Source: GCA-002700125 sp964434385 (lineage in GTDB: Bacteria; Chloroflexota; Dehalococcoidia; Lucifugimonadales; Lucifugimonadaceae). Taken from it: 64,000 nucleotides of DNA. The stretch spans positions 1 through 64,000 of the forward strand of contig CAYSUW010000004.1 in NCBI GenBank assembly GCA_964434385.1, in the 5' to 3' direction. The notes under the pieces were generated by a model. It did not search any database. It saw nothing but the letters and a program-made list of their open reading frames with translations, and was not told the origin of the DNA. The translations under genes and the position numbers were made by a program. Of this stretch, positions 44,866-54,588 are shown piece after piece. The first letter of the stretch is position 1; the number at the start of each line of letters is the position of its first letter.

Positions 44866-45630
44866 ATGTCTAAAGAAAGTAATAATATTATAGCTCTAAT
44901 TCCAGCTAGATCTGGATCCAAAAGAATTAAAAATAAAAATATTAAACTATTGAATGGGCATCCTTTAATAGCTTATTCTATTCAATCTGCTATAAAGAGT
45001 GAGGTTTTTGATGATGTGATAGTTTCGACAGATTCTGAAGAAATAAAAAGAATTTCAGAATATTATGGAGCTTCTGTCCCGTTCTTAAGACCTTCTCGTT
45101 ATGCAACAGATACATCTCCAGACATAGAGTTTGTTAAGCATGCATTAGATGAATTGTCTAAATCGAATCAAACCTATTCTCAATTTAGTATATTAAGGCC
45201 TACAAGCCCTTTCAGGAAACCAGACACTATAAAACGAGCTTTTAAATTATTCTTAAATTCGAAATCAGATTCATTGAGAGCTGTTGAAAAATGTTTGCAG
45301 CATCCTTGTAAAATGTGGACTCTAGAAAATGGTTTTATCAAACCGTTTGTAAATCTTAAGATTTCTGGCCCACATAATCAGCCATTACACAGTTCTCAAT
45401 ATCCTTCTTTACCTGAAGTATTTATACAAAATGCTAGCTTAGAGATGGCAAACTCTTATGTAGTTTTTGAACAAAACAATATATCTGGTTCCAAAATCAT
45501 TCCATTTTTTACAGAAAAAGATGAAGGAATTGATGTAAATGTAGAAGAAGATTGGCTCAAAGCTGAAATATTATTAAAATCAGAAAAAGCTATATTGCCA
45601 AAAATTAATAAACCCCCATTGAATTCTTGA
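44866..45630 (+). CDS. neuA: CMP-nonulosonate cytidylyltransferase (NeuA/PseF-like)
   Basis: A 254-aa nucleotidyltransferase: IPARSGSKRIKNKNI (12-26) binds CTP, VSTDSEEI and RPTSPFR follow, and the C-terminal EGIDVNVEEDW motif is the family signature. It activates the ulosonic acid as a CMP-sugar for a sialyltransferase-like enzyme not seen in this window. One base separates it from the transketolase gene. Confidence 0.87.
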   Translation: MSKESNNIIALIPARSGSKRIKNKNIKLLNGHPLIAYSIQSAIKSEVFDDVIVSTDSEEIKRISEYYGASVPFLRPSRYATDTSPDIEFVKHALDELSKSNQTYSQFSILRPTSPFRKPDTIKRAFKLFLNSKSDSLRAVEKCLQHPCKMWTLENGFIKPFVNLKISGPHNQPLHSSQYPSLPEVFIQNASLEMANSYVVFEQNNISGSKIIPFFTEKDEGIDVNVEEDWLKAEILLKSEKAILPKINKPPLNS

Positions 45631-45631
45631 A

Positions 45632-47548
45632 ATGACCTTAAATTTTGTGCCCTTTGAAATATTCAATAACCTTTTAAAAGAGGAAATTCAACCCGAAATT
45701 AAATCCGAGTTACTCTCTAATTTATGTAGAATCAATATCCTTTATATGATTAATAAAGCAGGATCAGGTCATATTGGCTCTTCATTCAGTTCAGTAGATT
45801 TAATGTCATGGATTTTTCTACAATATGTTTTAAATAACGATTCAACTCGAAATTATTTTTTCTCTTCTAAAGGTCATGATGCCCCTGCAATGTATTCAGT
45901 AATGGCTTCTCTTGGATTAATAGATTTTAAATTGATTCATAAATTCAGAAAAATTGATGGTCTTCCAGGGCACCCTGATATTAGTACACCCAATGTGATA
46001 ACTAATACTGGTTCTTTAGGTATGGGAATCTCAAAAGCTAAAGGGATAATTAAAGCTAACAGGCTAAAAAATATAGCTTGTAGAGTTTTTGTAATGACTG
46101 GAGATGGAGAATTACAAGAAGGACAATTCTGGGAATCATTAATGAGAGTAAAACAAGAAAAATTATTTGAATTGATAATTGTCGTAGACAATAATAAATT
46201 TCAATCTGATCGAACAGTTGAATCAACAAGTAACTTAGGTAAGTTAGAACAGAAATTTGTTTCCTTTGGAATTAACACAATTAAAGTTAACGGAAATAAT
46301 GTTTTTGATTTTTCTAAATCTATAGAAGAATTAATTAATAACAATCAACCTTCTGCTATTATCGCAGATACTGTAAAAGGTAATGGTGTATCTCAACTAG
46401 AAGCAAATAATATGAAACCTGGAGAGTTCTATAAATTTCATAGTGGTTCAATAACAGATGAACTATATAAAAAATGTATTAATGAACTTTCTTCCAAAAT
46501 AAATCAAACTCTAAATATGAATTCAATTTCTTTAGAATTGAAACTTGAAAACTATAATCAATCTAAATCTATAATATCTAATTCCGAAAAAAAGGAATCA
46601 TTAATAAAGGAATACTCTGATTCATTATTAAAAGAAGCTAGAAAAAATAATGAAATAATTGCCTTAGATGGAGATTTAATTTTAGACACAGGGTTAATAC
46701 CATTTGAAAAAGAATTTCCAAACAGATTCTTTGAATGTGGAATTGCTGAACAAGATATGGTTTCTCAAGCAGGCACTCTTGCTCTAGAAGGTTTCCTTCC
46801 TATAGTCCATTCATTTGCTAGTTTTTTAAGCACTAGGTCAAACGAACAAATATATAATAACTCAACTGAAAATTCTAAAATTATTTATGTAGGTTCTTTA
46901 GCAGGTATTTTACCAGGAGGACCTGGCCATTCTCATCAATCTGTAAGAGATATTGCCTCTTTATCTGGAATTCCAAATCTCAAAATCATTCAACCTAGTT
47001 GTCCTAAAGAAGTATCAATGATTTTAAATTCTTGCATTAATGATTTTAAAGATAGTTCCTACATTAGGCTTTCTTCAATTCCTGTAGAAATACCATTCTC
47101 TCTGCCTGAAAAATATAAAATAGAAAAAGGAAAAGGAACTACAATTGCTGAAGGACAAGATGTGATAGTTTTCGGTTATGGCCCGGTAATGTTAAATGAA
47201 TTATTCAAAGCACGAACAGAACTAATGAAAACAGGAATAAAAATTAAAATTATTAATTTACCTTGGCTCAATTATGTAGATTCTGGATGGTTAAAGAGCC
47301 AAATTAAAGGATTTAATTTCCTCTTTACTTTGGATGATCATTATGAAAGCGGCGGTCAAGGAGAAATGTTATTGTCAAATATTTCACAACAAGATGATAA
47401 ATCTGATTTCCCAAAAATTTTCTCTAAAATTGGAATTAAAGAAGTTCCCAAATGTGGTTCTAATGAGGAAGTTTTAAAATATCATAAGCTTGATTCATTA
47501 AATTTAGCGAAAAGAATCAGAGATCAAATCCTGAATTATAAAAACTAA
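45632..47548 (+). CDS. Transketolase, full length, in the nonulosonate operon
   Basis: A 638-aa thiamine-diphosphate enzyme with all three domains in one chain. The ThDP-binding GDGELQEGQFWES lies near 153-165, SKGHDAPAMY near 77, the pyrimidine domain catalytic Glu in FFECGIAEQDMV near 375, and the GLP-like GGPGHSHQSVRD near 430. It is shorter than housekeeping transketolases (about 660) and divergent in the N-terminal half. As last gene of the neuB operon it may supply or remodel a sugar phosphate for the ulosonate pathway. It could also be the cell's only transketolase; rpe is encoded elsewhere in the window. Confidence 0.85.
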   Translation: MTLNFVPFEIFNNLLKEEIQPEIKSELLSNLCRINILYMINKAGSGHIGSSFSSVDLMSWIFLQYVLNNDSTRNYFFSSKGHDAPAMYSVMASLGLIDFKLIHKFRKIDGLPGHPDISTPNVITNTGSLGMGISKAKGIIKANRLKNIACRVFVMTGDGELQEGQFWESLMRVKQEKLFELIIVVDNNKFQSDRTVESTSNLGKLEQKFVSFGINTIKVNGNNVFDFSKSIEELINNNQPSAIIADTVKGNGVSQLEANNMKPGEFYKFHSGSITDELYKKCINELSSKINQTLNMNSISLELKLENYNQSKSIISNSEKKESLIKEYSDSLLKEARKNNEIIALDGDLILDTGLIPFEKEFPNRFFECGIAEQDMVSQAGTLALEGFLPIVHSFASFLSTRSNEQIYNNSTENSKIIYVGSLAGILPGGPGHSHQSVRDIASLSGIPNLKIIQPSCPKEVSMILNSCINDFKDSSYIRLSSIPVEIPFSLPEKYKIEKGKGTTIAEGQDVIVFGYGPVMLNELFKARTELMKTGIKIKIINLPWLNYVDSGWLKSQIKGFNFLFTLDDHYESGGQGEMLLSNISQQDDKSDFPKIFSKIGIKEVPKCGSNEEVLKYHKLDSLNLAKRIRDQILNYKN

Positions 47549-48738
47549 GAATTAATATTTAGCGAATGAATTAGTTTCTGGACGGCTTGACGCACAGGAC
47601 TTTTAACATAATTTAAAATTTTTGTTTTGAATGCAAAAATCACTAATTCAGAATGCCAGTCAAATGAAATCTCCTTATCAAGAGCTCCTGATTCAAAAAG
47701 ATAATTAATAATCTCATCAATTTCAGTTTCACTTAAACTTTCATAAAAATATCTAGCTAATTGACCTATTTGAAGTTCTTTTTTAAAAATTTTATCCCAA
47801 GATATTTGATAATTTGATAAATATTTAGATGACAAATCGTTAGCCACTAAACCTTGTGACAAAATCTGAGATGCTAAATCCGCAGACCTCATGGCAAAAA
47901 ATATCCCCCCTCCTGTAGTAGGTTTTACTTGACCAACAACATCTCCTATTCCAACTATTCTATCTGAATAGATCTTTGAGGATGGAGATACAGGAATACC
48001 CCAAACATCAATATCATCAAAATAATTTAATCTATCAAAACGACTTTTCAAACTATCGCTAAAATGTTCAAATATTTGTTTAGGATTTTCTTTACCTAGA
48101 ATCCCTAAATATGAATGATTATGATCTAGGGGAACCATCCATCCAAAAAAACCTTTAGGCAAACTATGACCTGTGAAAACATTCACTTCGTCTCCTAAAT
48201 TATGTTTCAATTTTATCTGAGCTCCAAAAATTTTTGCCTTTGGAGAATCTAATCCTGCCATTTTGGATAATTTAGTACCAAAGCCACTAGCTAGCACTAA
48301 AGATTTAGATCTATATTTTTCTGTATTTCCATTATATTTAACTTTCACTTCAACAAATTTTGATTTAACTTCAATTTTTTCTACTACTCTTCCTAATTTT
48401 AATTTTGTATTAAATTCAGTTGACTTTAAGGCAATTGATTTAATAAAACTCTCTCTATCAATTATTAATGCTTGAGGATTATTTCTCTTAATTTTTATAA
48501 ATTTCCCTGACGGAGAAAATATACTGGCAGAATAAGCTTTTCTATAAATAAATTTATTCACGTCAGGATAATGATTTTCAAATTCTGCACTCACAATACC
48601 AGTACATAACTTATCTCCAATTCTCTCTCGATAATCTAATATTATGACTGAATGTCCTTTAGAACTGAGGTTATAAGCACATTGACTACCTGCTGGGCCA
48701 GCCCCTACAACTATGGTATCAACAATTGATTCGTTCAA
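47545..48738 (-). CDS. Geranylgeranyl reductase family FAD-dependent oxidoreductase
   Basis: A 397-aa flavoprotein: FAD-binding GAGPAGSQCAYNL (12-24), DKLCTGIVSAE near 43, LVLASGFGTKLS, and the family hallmark IVGIGDVVGQVKPTTGGGIFFAM near 260-285. Members reduce double bonds of geranylgeranyl chains in chlorophyll, quinone or isoprenoid lipids. Start is TTG with AGGGG 5 nt upstream. A polyprenyl synthase is encoded at 18357. The real substrate is not known. Confidence 0.85.
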   Translation of the reverse strand: MNESIVDTIVVGAGPAGSQCAYNLSSKGHSVIILDYRERIGDKLCTGIVSAEFENHYPDVNKFIYRKAYSASIFSPSGKFIKIKRNNPQALIIDRESFIKSIALKSTEFNTKLKLGRVVEKIEVKSKFVEVKVKYNGNTEKYRSKSLVLASGFGTKLSKMAGLDSPKAKIFGAQIKLKHNLGDEVNVFTGHSLPKGFFGWMVPLDHNHSYLGILGKENPKQIFEHFSDSLKSRFDRLNYFDDIDVWGIPVSPSSKIYSDRIVGIGDVVGQVKPTTGGGIFFAMRSADLASQILSQGLVANDLSSKYLSNYQISWDKIFKKELQIGQLARYFYESLSETEIDEIINYLFESGALDKEISFDWHSELVIFAFKTKILNYVKSPVRQAVQKLIHSLNINS

Positions 48739-48769
48739 AATTCCCCTAGTTTAATCAATTAAAATTCAC

Positions 48770-48800
48770 TTGTAGATTATTATAAGTATAAGTTTATAAT
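48770..48800 (+). promoter_or_regulatory. Possible trxB-operon promoter
   Basis: TTGTAG (48770-48775) and TATAAT (48795-48800) are separated by 19 bp, slightly long. The -10 is perfect and 27 bp before the trxB ATG, in the only intergenic gap available to this four-gene plus-strand run. Confidence 0.35.
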
Positions 48801-48827
48801 CGATATGAAAGAAAAATAAAGAAACCT

Positions 48828-49760
48828 ATGAATAATATAAAGACAGATTTAAGTATAGTTGGACTAGGAGCTGCTAGTTATGCAGCAGCATTGTATTCAG
48901 TAAGGTATCAAATACCTACAATTATGATCGGTTCAGAATTTGGTGGAGAAACTGCTACAGGCGGATTGATTGAAAATTATCCAGGAGTTCCAGAAATAGA
49001 TGGTTATGATCTAATGTTGAATATGAAAGAACAAGTTGAGAAATATAACATTAAAACTATCGACGAGAATGCATTAAACATAGAAAGAGAAAATAATGAC
49101 TTTTTAATAAAATGTTCTGATTCCACAATTGTAAAAAGTAAATCAGTGATTCTGGGTATAGGAAGAGAAAGAAGAAAATTAAATTTAAAAAATGAAGAAA
49201 ATTTAGTAGGAAAAGGAGTATCTTATTGTTCTACTTGTGATGCACCTTTATATAAAGATAAGGTTACAGCAGTAGTCGGAGGAGGTAACGCTGCAATAGA
49301 AGGAGCTCTGTTATTGAGTAGATACTCTACTAAAGTTTATCTAATTTATAGAGGAGAAAAAATATTTAGGCCTGAACCTGTCCTTCTTAAACACCTTGAT
49401 GAATCTAAAAATATTACTGTGTTACTTAATACTAATGTTACTAAAATTAACGGAAATGAAGAAACTGGTTTAAGTTCTATTGAAACTAAAAATGATATTC
49501 AAGAAGATGTAATCAAAATAGATGGGTTATTCATTGAAATAGGAGCTGATCCAAGATTAGAAATTCCTCATCAGCTTGGATTAGAAATTAACAAATCAAC
49601 TAATGAAGTTCATGTGAATAATCTAATGGAAACTAATTTAAAAGGAATTTTTGCTGCAGGAGATTTAACTGATGCTTCTGGTAACTTAAAACAAACTGTG
49701 ACTGCTGCTGGACAAGGAGCAATATCAGCACTTTCAGCATATAATTATTTAAATCAATGA
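48828..49760 (+). CDS. trxB: Thioredoxin reductase-like NAD(P)H flavoprotein
   Basis: A 310-aa two-dinucleotide-fold reductase. The FAD loop reads GLGAASYAAALYSVR (11-25) instead of GAGPAGLTAA; GIGRERRKL precedes the redox pair in SYCSTCDAP (Cys near 134 and 137); the NAD(P) loop is VVGGGNAAIEGAL near 150; the second FAD motif is IFAAGDLTD near 275. It reduces thioredoxin or a similar dithiol. Its stop overlaps the thrB start in ATGA. Confidence 0.9.
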   Translation: MNNIKTDLSIVGLGAASYAAALYSVRYQIPTIMIGSEFGGETATGGLIENYPGVPEIDGYDLMLNMKEQVEKYNIKTIDENALNIERENNDFLIKCSDSTIVKSKSVILGIGRERRKLNLKNEENLVGKGVSYCSTCDAPLYKDKVTAVVGGGNAAIEGALLLSRYSTKVYLIYRGEKIFRPEPVLLKHLDESKNITVLLNTNVTKINGNEETGLSSIETKNDIQEDVIKIDGLFIEIGADPRLEIPHQLGLEINKSTNEVHVNNLMETNLKGIFAAGDLTDASGNLKQTVTAAGQGAISALSAYNYLNQ

Positions 49761-50683
49761 TAGACATGAAAGATAAAGAAATTGAAATTAATGTACCTGC
49801 AAGTAGTGGAAATATAGGATCAGGATTTGACTGTGTAGGAATTGCGGTAGATATTTGGAATAAGATCACTTTAAAACAAGCTTTTAATTCAAAAGAAAAA
49901 CTGAGAATTGAATATACTGGAGAAAAGTCTTTCAATAATATTCCCCAAGAAGAAGATTTAATAATTTTGTCCGCGAAAGAATTTCTCAAAAATGATCTTT
50001 CAGGAATCTCAATCAATTGTGAAGCAAATATTCCACTCTCTAGAGGTTTAGGGAGTAGTTCAGCTGCAATCGCAAGTGGTTTATTGATAGGATCAAACTT
50101 AAACAATGAACAAAAAAAATCAATTAGTGAACTAGTCGAATTAGGAATAAAATCAGAAGGTCATCCAGATAATATTGCCCCAACTATGCTTGGAGGATGT
50201 GTCATTTCAGTACAAAATAATTACGAATGGGTTTTTTCAAAAGTTCCAGTTCCTGAAGATTTGAATTTGATCATTTTTATGCCTGAATTAGAATTTGAAA
50301 CAAAGAAATCCAGATCTATGTTAAACCCCAAAATAGAGAGGGAGAATGCTGTCTATAATATTGGAAGAGCAGCATTGTTAATCAATTGTCTAAATAATAA
50401 AGATTTTTCCCAATTGAAATATGCTACCCAAGATATGATCCATCAAGATATAAGATTTGAAAATTTTAAAGAAATGAAATACTTATTGGAATCTGGGCTA
50501 GAAGCAGGAGCTTTATCAGGGTTTTTAGCAGGATCAGGCCCATCAATCATATTTTTTTCCCATGGGAGAGAAATGACAATAAAATATGAACTTCTAGAAT
50601 GTGCTAGAAAACACAATATTAAGGGCAAAGTAATAATTACTAAGCCTACTAATAAAGGTGCACATCTTAAACTAATAAAATAA
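49757..50683 (+). CDS. thrB: Homoserine kinase
   Basis: A 308-aa GHMP kinase phosphorylating homoserine for threonine synthesis. VPASSGNIGSGFDCVGIAV at the start, the ATP-binding PLSRGLGSSSAAIASG (about 95-110) and LSGFLAGSGPSIIF near the C-terminus are the three GHMP motifs. It overlaps trxB by 4 nt and is 2 bp from lysC, placing two aspartate-family genes together. Confidence 0.94.
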   Translation: MIDMKDKEIEINVPASSGNIGSGFDCVGIAVDIWNKITLKQAFNSKEKLRIEYTGEKSFNNIPQEEDLIILSAKEFLKNDLSGISINCEANIPLSRGLGSSSAAIASGLLIGSNLNNEQKKSISELVELGIKSEGHPDNIAPTMLGGCVISVQNNYEWVFSKVPVPEDLNLIIFMPELEFETKKSRSMLNPKIERENAVYNIGRAALLINCLNNKDFSQLKYATQDMIHQDIRFENFKEMKYLLESGLEAGALSGFLAGSGPSIIFFSHGREMTIKYELLECARKHNIKGKVIITKPTNKGAHLKLIK

Positions 50684-50685
50684 TC

Positions 50686-51915
50686 ATGTCTTCTGCATCA
50701 AACAAAACCCTAGTACAGAAGTACGGTGGGTCATCATTAAAAAACATAAGTGCTATAAAAAATATAGCTAAAAAAATCATCAAAAAACATTCTGAAGGAT
50801 TTAATATGGTTGTTGTAGTTTCATCTATGGGAAAATCTACTGATCAGCTTCTCAATAAAGCTACCAAAATCATCAAAGATATAAGTGCTAAGCATAACAG
50901 AGACCTAGATATGCTTCTGTCTACAGGAGAATTAGTTAGTGCTACATTATTATCAATGGCAATAAACTCTAATGGAGTTAATGCAATTAGCTTAACGGGA
51001 ACACAAGCTGGAATCAAAACAAATCTTCACTACGGCTCCGCTAGGATTTCTAATATTGAAATTTCTAGAATAAAAAAAGAATTAAACGCAAATAAAATCG
51101 TAATAGTTGCAGGGTTTCAAGGGATTTCCAATACGGAAGATATTACTACTCTTGGGAGAGGAGGATCTGATACAACCGCAGTGGCTTTAGCAGCAGCTAT
51201 AAAGGCTTCAATATGTGAAATATACACTGACGTTGAAGGTATTTACACAGCAGATCCCAATATTGTTAAAGAAGCTAAATTAATTCATTATTTATCTTTT
51301 GAAGAAATGCTAGAAATGGCATCATTAGGTGCTAAAATGCACCCTAGATCTATAGAATTAGGATCAATATATAATATACCTATATCTGTAAGACATTCTG
51401 CAAGATCTACTAAAGGAACAATAATAAAGTCAGGAATCAAAAAAATGGAAATTAGAGAAGTAGTAACAGGTTTACCCACAGAAAGAAAGATATCTAAAAT
51501 AACAATAAAAGATTTAAGTGATGTTCCTGGAACAGCCGCAAACATATTTCTGCCTCTAGCAAATCAAGGAATAAATGTAGATGTGATTGTTCAAGACGCA
51601 GGAACTGACGGAAAAACTAATTTAAGCTTTACTCTGTCAGAGAGTCATCTAAATCAGGCTATTGAGCTATTAAGTACTTCTGATTATATAAAGTCCGAAA
51701 ACATTAATAGTGAAAAAGGTTTAGGAAAAATAAGTATCGTTGGAACTGGAATTCAGAACCAACCTGGATATGCTGCTAGAATGTTTAAAAATTTAGCAGA
51801 TGCAGATGTGAACATAGACATGATTACTACTTCAGAAATAAGAATTACATGTATAATCAAAGATTCTGATATAGATCGAGCTGCGAATGTTTTACACAAA
51901 GAATTCTTTAAGTAA
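50686..51915 (+). CDS. lysC: Aspartate kinase
   Basis: A 409-aa kinase for the first step of lysine, threonine and methionine synthesis. VQKYGGSSL (9-17), TLGRGGSDTTAVALAAA near 158 and the YTDVEGIYTADP loop form the catalytic domain; two ACT domains follow from about residue 265, so feedback inhibition by lysine and/or threonine is expected. 2 bp after thrB. Confidence 0.95.
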   Translation: MSSASNKTLVQKYGGSSLKNISAIKNIAKKIIKKHSEGFNMVVVVSSMGKSTDQLLNKATKIIKDISAKHNRDLDMLLSTGELVSATLLSMAINSNGVNAISLTGTQAGIKTNLHYGSARISNIEISRIKKELNANKIVIVAGFQGISNTEDITTLGRGGSDTTAVALAAAIKASICEIYTDVEGIYTADPNIVKEAKLIHYLSFEEMLEMASLGAKMHPRSIELGSIYNIPISVRHSARSTKGTIIKSGIKKMEIREVVTGLPTERKISKITIKDLSDVPGTAANIFLPLANQGINVDVIVQDAGTDGKTNLSFTLSESHLNQAIELLSTSDYIKSENINSEKGLGKISIVGTGIQNQPGYAARMFKNLADADVNIDMITTSEIRITCIIKDSDIDRAANVLHKEFFK

Positions 51916-51930
51916 ACTGGAACATTTAGG

Positions 51931-52653
51931 ATGTTTTTATCAATAATTATTCCTTCTTACAATGAATCCGCAATTATAGAAGATTCTCTAAAAAAGATTG
52001 AAAATTTCTTATCTAAAAAAAAATTTCAATATGAGATTATTTTGATTAATGACGGTAGTACAGACGATACATTAAATATAGTTACTCAATTGTCTTCAAA
52101 AAACCCTAAGATAAGAATAATTGATATTCCCCATAAAGGAAAAGGTGCTGCAGTTAAAAAAGGAATAATAGAATCAAAAGCAAAATGGAATTTTTTGTGT
52201 GATGCGGATTTATCTATGCCTATAGATGAGTTAGATAAATTTTTGACACTTATTAGTCAGGATCCTTCTGTAGACATCATTATTGCTAATAGGAGTGATA
52301 TTAATTCAAACGTTTATAAAGAACCTAGAACAAGACATTATCTAGGAATTATATTTAATATATTTGTTAGATTATTATTATTAAAAAATTTCTATGATAC
52401 CCAATGCGGATTTAAACTTTTTAAGAATTCAACAACATTAAAAATTTTCAAACTACAAAAAATTAACGGATTTTGCTTTGATGTAGAAATACTATACTTG
52501 GCAAACAGATTTAAGAAAAACATCAAACAGATTCCCATAGAATGGCATTATAATCCCAATAGTTCGGTGAGAATCTTTAATGGCTCTAAAGCATTTATTG
52601 ACCTAGTATTGATCTTGATTTTTAGAATCTTCAAAAAATATGAAATTTACTAA
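51931..52653 (+). CDS. Family 2 glycosyltransferase, dolichyl-phosphate hexose synthase-like
   Basis: A 240-aa GT-A enzyme close to dolichyl-phosphate beta-glucosyl/mannosyltransferases: SIIIPSYNES opening, LINDGSTDDT, FLCDADLSMP (DxD site near residue 91), and QCGFKLF followed by GFCFDVEILYLA. It likely makes a polyprenyl-phosphate hexose for glycan or protein modification. It has no large membrane domain. 15 bp after lysC; its stop interlocks with the sirtuin stop in CTAA. Confidence 0.88.
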   Translation: MFLSIIIPSYNESAIIEDSLKKIENFLSKKKFQYEIILINDGSTDDTLNIVTQLSSKNPKIRIIDIPHKGKGAAVKKGIIESKAKWNFLCDADLSMPIDELDKFLTLISQDPSVDIIIANRSDINSNVYKEPRTRHYLGIIFNIFVRLLLLKNFYDTQCGFKLFKNSTTLKIFKLQKINGFCFDVEILYLANRFKKNIKQIPIEWHYNPNSSVRIFNGSKAFIDLVLILIFRIFKKYEIY

Positions 52654-53408
52654 ATATTTTCAAAAAGTTTAGGTAAAATTTCTGATGTTGAACCTTGTAT
52701 AACCACATCACAAAACTCTGTAAGTTTAGTTGATGTAATATTTATCTCTATTAATTTTGCATTTTGGGATTTTGCTATCCAAAACAATCCTGCTGCTGGC
52801 CTAACAGTTGAAGAAGTTCCAATAGATATTACACAATCAGCAGAATCAATTGCCATTCTAGAAGACTTTAAAACATCTTTTGGAATAGGCTCTCCAAACA
52901 TTACAGAATCAAATTTCATAATATTCCCACATTTTAAACAAGGATCTGGCATTTTCGTGATTCTATTTTCCATTCTATCTATTCTTGCGCAACATCCAAT
53001 GCAACGAAATTTTTTCCTATTCCCATGAATTTCTATTAAATTCTCAGTTCCAATCTCTAGGTGCAATCCATCAATATTTTGAGTAATAAGCTTTTTAATT
53101 AATCCAATATCTACCATAGATTTTAATATTTTGTGGCCTACATTTGGTCTAGCTAACTCTAGAGTTTTCCTTAATTCATTAATATATGGAGCAGAAGCAT
53201 ATTCTATTTCTCTAACCCACCATTTATGAGGATCTTTAATAAAATCAGAATAACTATTTAGACTAGGCTTTCCAAATCTTGTCCATAATCCATCTGTACC
53301 TTGAAAAGTAGGAACTCCACTATCTACAGAAATACCTGCTCCAGTGACAACCACAATATACTCACTTGAATTAATTATTTTTATTGATTCTTTGATCTCA
53401 TTTTTCAT
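52650..53408 (-). CDS. cobB: Sir2-family NAD-dependent protein deacylase
   Basis: A 252-aa sirtuin: VVVTGAGISVDSGVPTFQG (19-37) and TQNIDGLH (about 113-120) bind NAD, His near 130 in EIHGN is the general base, and the zinc site is CIGC plus CLKC. It lacks the Tyr/Arg pair needed to call it a desuccinylase with confidence. It overlaps the end of recF by 11 nt. Confidence 0.92.
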   Translation of the reverse strand: MKNEIKESIKIINSSEYIVVVTGAGISVDSGVPTFQGTDGLWTRFGKPSLNSYSDFIKDPHKWWVREIEYASAPYINELRKTLELARPNVGHKILKSMVDIGLIKKLITQNIDGLHLEIGTENLIEIHGNRKKFRCIGCCARIDRMENRITKMPDPCLKCGNIMKFDSVMFGEPIPKDVLKSSRMAIDSADCVISIGTSSTVRPAAGLFWIAKSQNAKLIEINITSTKLTEFCDVVIQGSTSEILPKLFENI

Positions 53409-54588
53409 TATTTTCTATATTTTTAACTACCCCTTTATTGACACTAAATAACTTTGAATTGCCTAATTTAGAATTGTCTAATAGTTTGATATCTGGAACA
53501 GTAACTAAGACTTGATCATAAGAAGCTATTAGTTCCAAAACTAATTTTCTTCTTTCTGAATCCATTTCAGACATTACATCATCAAGAATTATTATAGGAT
53601 CACTTTTTTTCAATTCACCTATTATCTTAGCTTCTGCTAATTTCAACGCTAAAACTATAGATCTTATTTGACCTCTAGATGCATAATTTGAAATATTAAA
53701 TCCAGATAATGTTATTTCAATATCATCTCTGTGTGGGCCAATTAAAGAAGTTCCAAGCTTTAGTTCATCATGCTTTAATCTTTCAATAGATTCAAAAATT
53801 AATTTTCGATAATCATTCTTTTGTAATAATTTATTTTTAAAATCAAATTCATTAGAGGATTTCAAATTGGGTTTGTATATTATTTCCAGACTTTCATTTT
53901 CTATAGATAATTGATCGTACAAATCTACTGTATAATCAAATAATTTTTGAACAATCTTATGTCGAAAAAACATAATCAAACTTCCATCATCAATCAATTT
54001 GTCAGTCCAAAATTTCAACTCATGATAATTTGAATTATTTGATGAAATATTTTTTAAAATCCTATTTCTGTTTTTTATTACCTGATTATATCTCTGAAGA
54101 GCCTTTAAATATTGAATATCAGTTTGAGAAATAAAAATATTTAGAAATTTTCTTCTTACTTGAGGTGCTCCAATAATTAACATTAAATCATTAGCTTCGA
54201 ACATTACAGCGTTAAAAGCACCTATAAAAGAATTCAAAGAGACTTTAGCTCCATTGATTTTCAATTCCTTCTTAAATTTATGAAGCTTATTTTCATTCAA
54301 AACATTTTTATCAGGAATTAATTCAAATTCTATACTGAATAAATTAGATTCATCAGACCCTATCCCTTTAATATAACAATGTTCTCCTAGGTTAATTTCA
54401 TGATTAATTAATTCTTGATCTGAAGAAGACCTAGTAGTTTTGCCAATCGCTAATAAATATATACTTTCTACTAAGTTGCTTTTTCCTTGACCATTAGATC
54501 CCCAAAAAATATTTAATCCTGGAGATAAATCAATAGAAGTATCAATATGGTTTCTGAAGTTTTTCAGAGAAATTTTAGAAAGTAAAAT
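53398..54588 (-). CDS. recF: DNA recombination/repair protein RecF, probable ATT start
   Basis: A 396-aa SMC-like ATPase loading RecA at gaps. The first usable conventional codon (TTG at 54300) would delete the ATPase head. Upstream the same frame encodes the conserved opening: ISLKNFRNHIDTSIDL, Walker A GSNGQGKS (30-37) and SIYLLAIGKTTRSSSD. In that stretch there is no ATG, GTG or TTG. ATT at 54588 lies exactly where RecF normally begins, with GGGAG 7 nt upstream and an in-frame stop five codons before it. C-terminal half: ASRGQIRSIVLALKLAEA signature and PIIILDDVMSEMD Walker B are intact. Confidence 0.9.
   Translation of the reverse strand: MLLSKISLKNFRNHIDTSIDLSPGLNIFWGSNGQGKSNLVESIYLLAIGKTTRSSSDQELINHEINLGEHCYIKGIGSDESNLFSIEFELIPDKNVLNENKLHKFKKELKINGAKVSLNSFIGAFNAVMFEANDLMLIIGAPQVRRKFLNIFISQTDIQYLKALQRYNQVIKNRNRILKNISSNNSNYHELKFWTDKLIDDGSLIMFFRHKIVQKLFDYTVDLYDQLSIENESLEIIYKPNLKSSNEFDFKNKLLQKNDYRKLIFESIERLKHDELKLGTSLIGPHRDDIEITLSGFNISNYASRGQIRSIVLALKLAEAKIIGELKKSDPIIILDDVMSEMDSERRKLVLELIASYDQVLVTVPDIKLLDNSKLGNSKLFSVNKGVVKNIENNEK

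Noticed and set aside
49633..50106. 157-aa minus-strand ORF opposite trxB/thrB
   Set aside because: It lies antisense to the conserved GHMP motifs of thrB and looks like a mirror-frame shadow.
50600..50690. Lysine riboswitch before lysC
   Set aside because: Only 2 bp separate thrB and lysC, so there is no room for one.
53398..54300. Shortened recF starting at TTG 54300
   Set aside because: It would lack Walker A and half of the ATPase head, while the missing part is encoded in frame just upstream.
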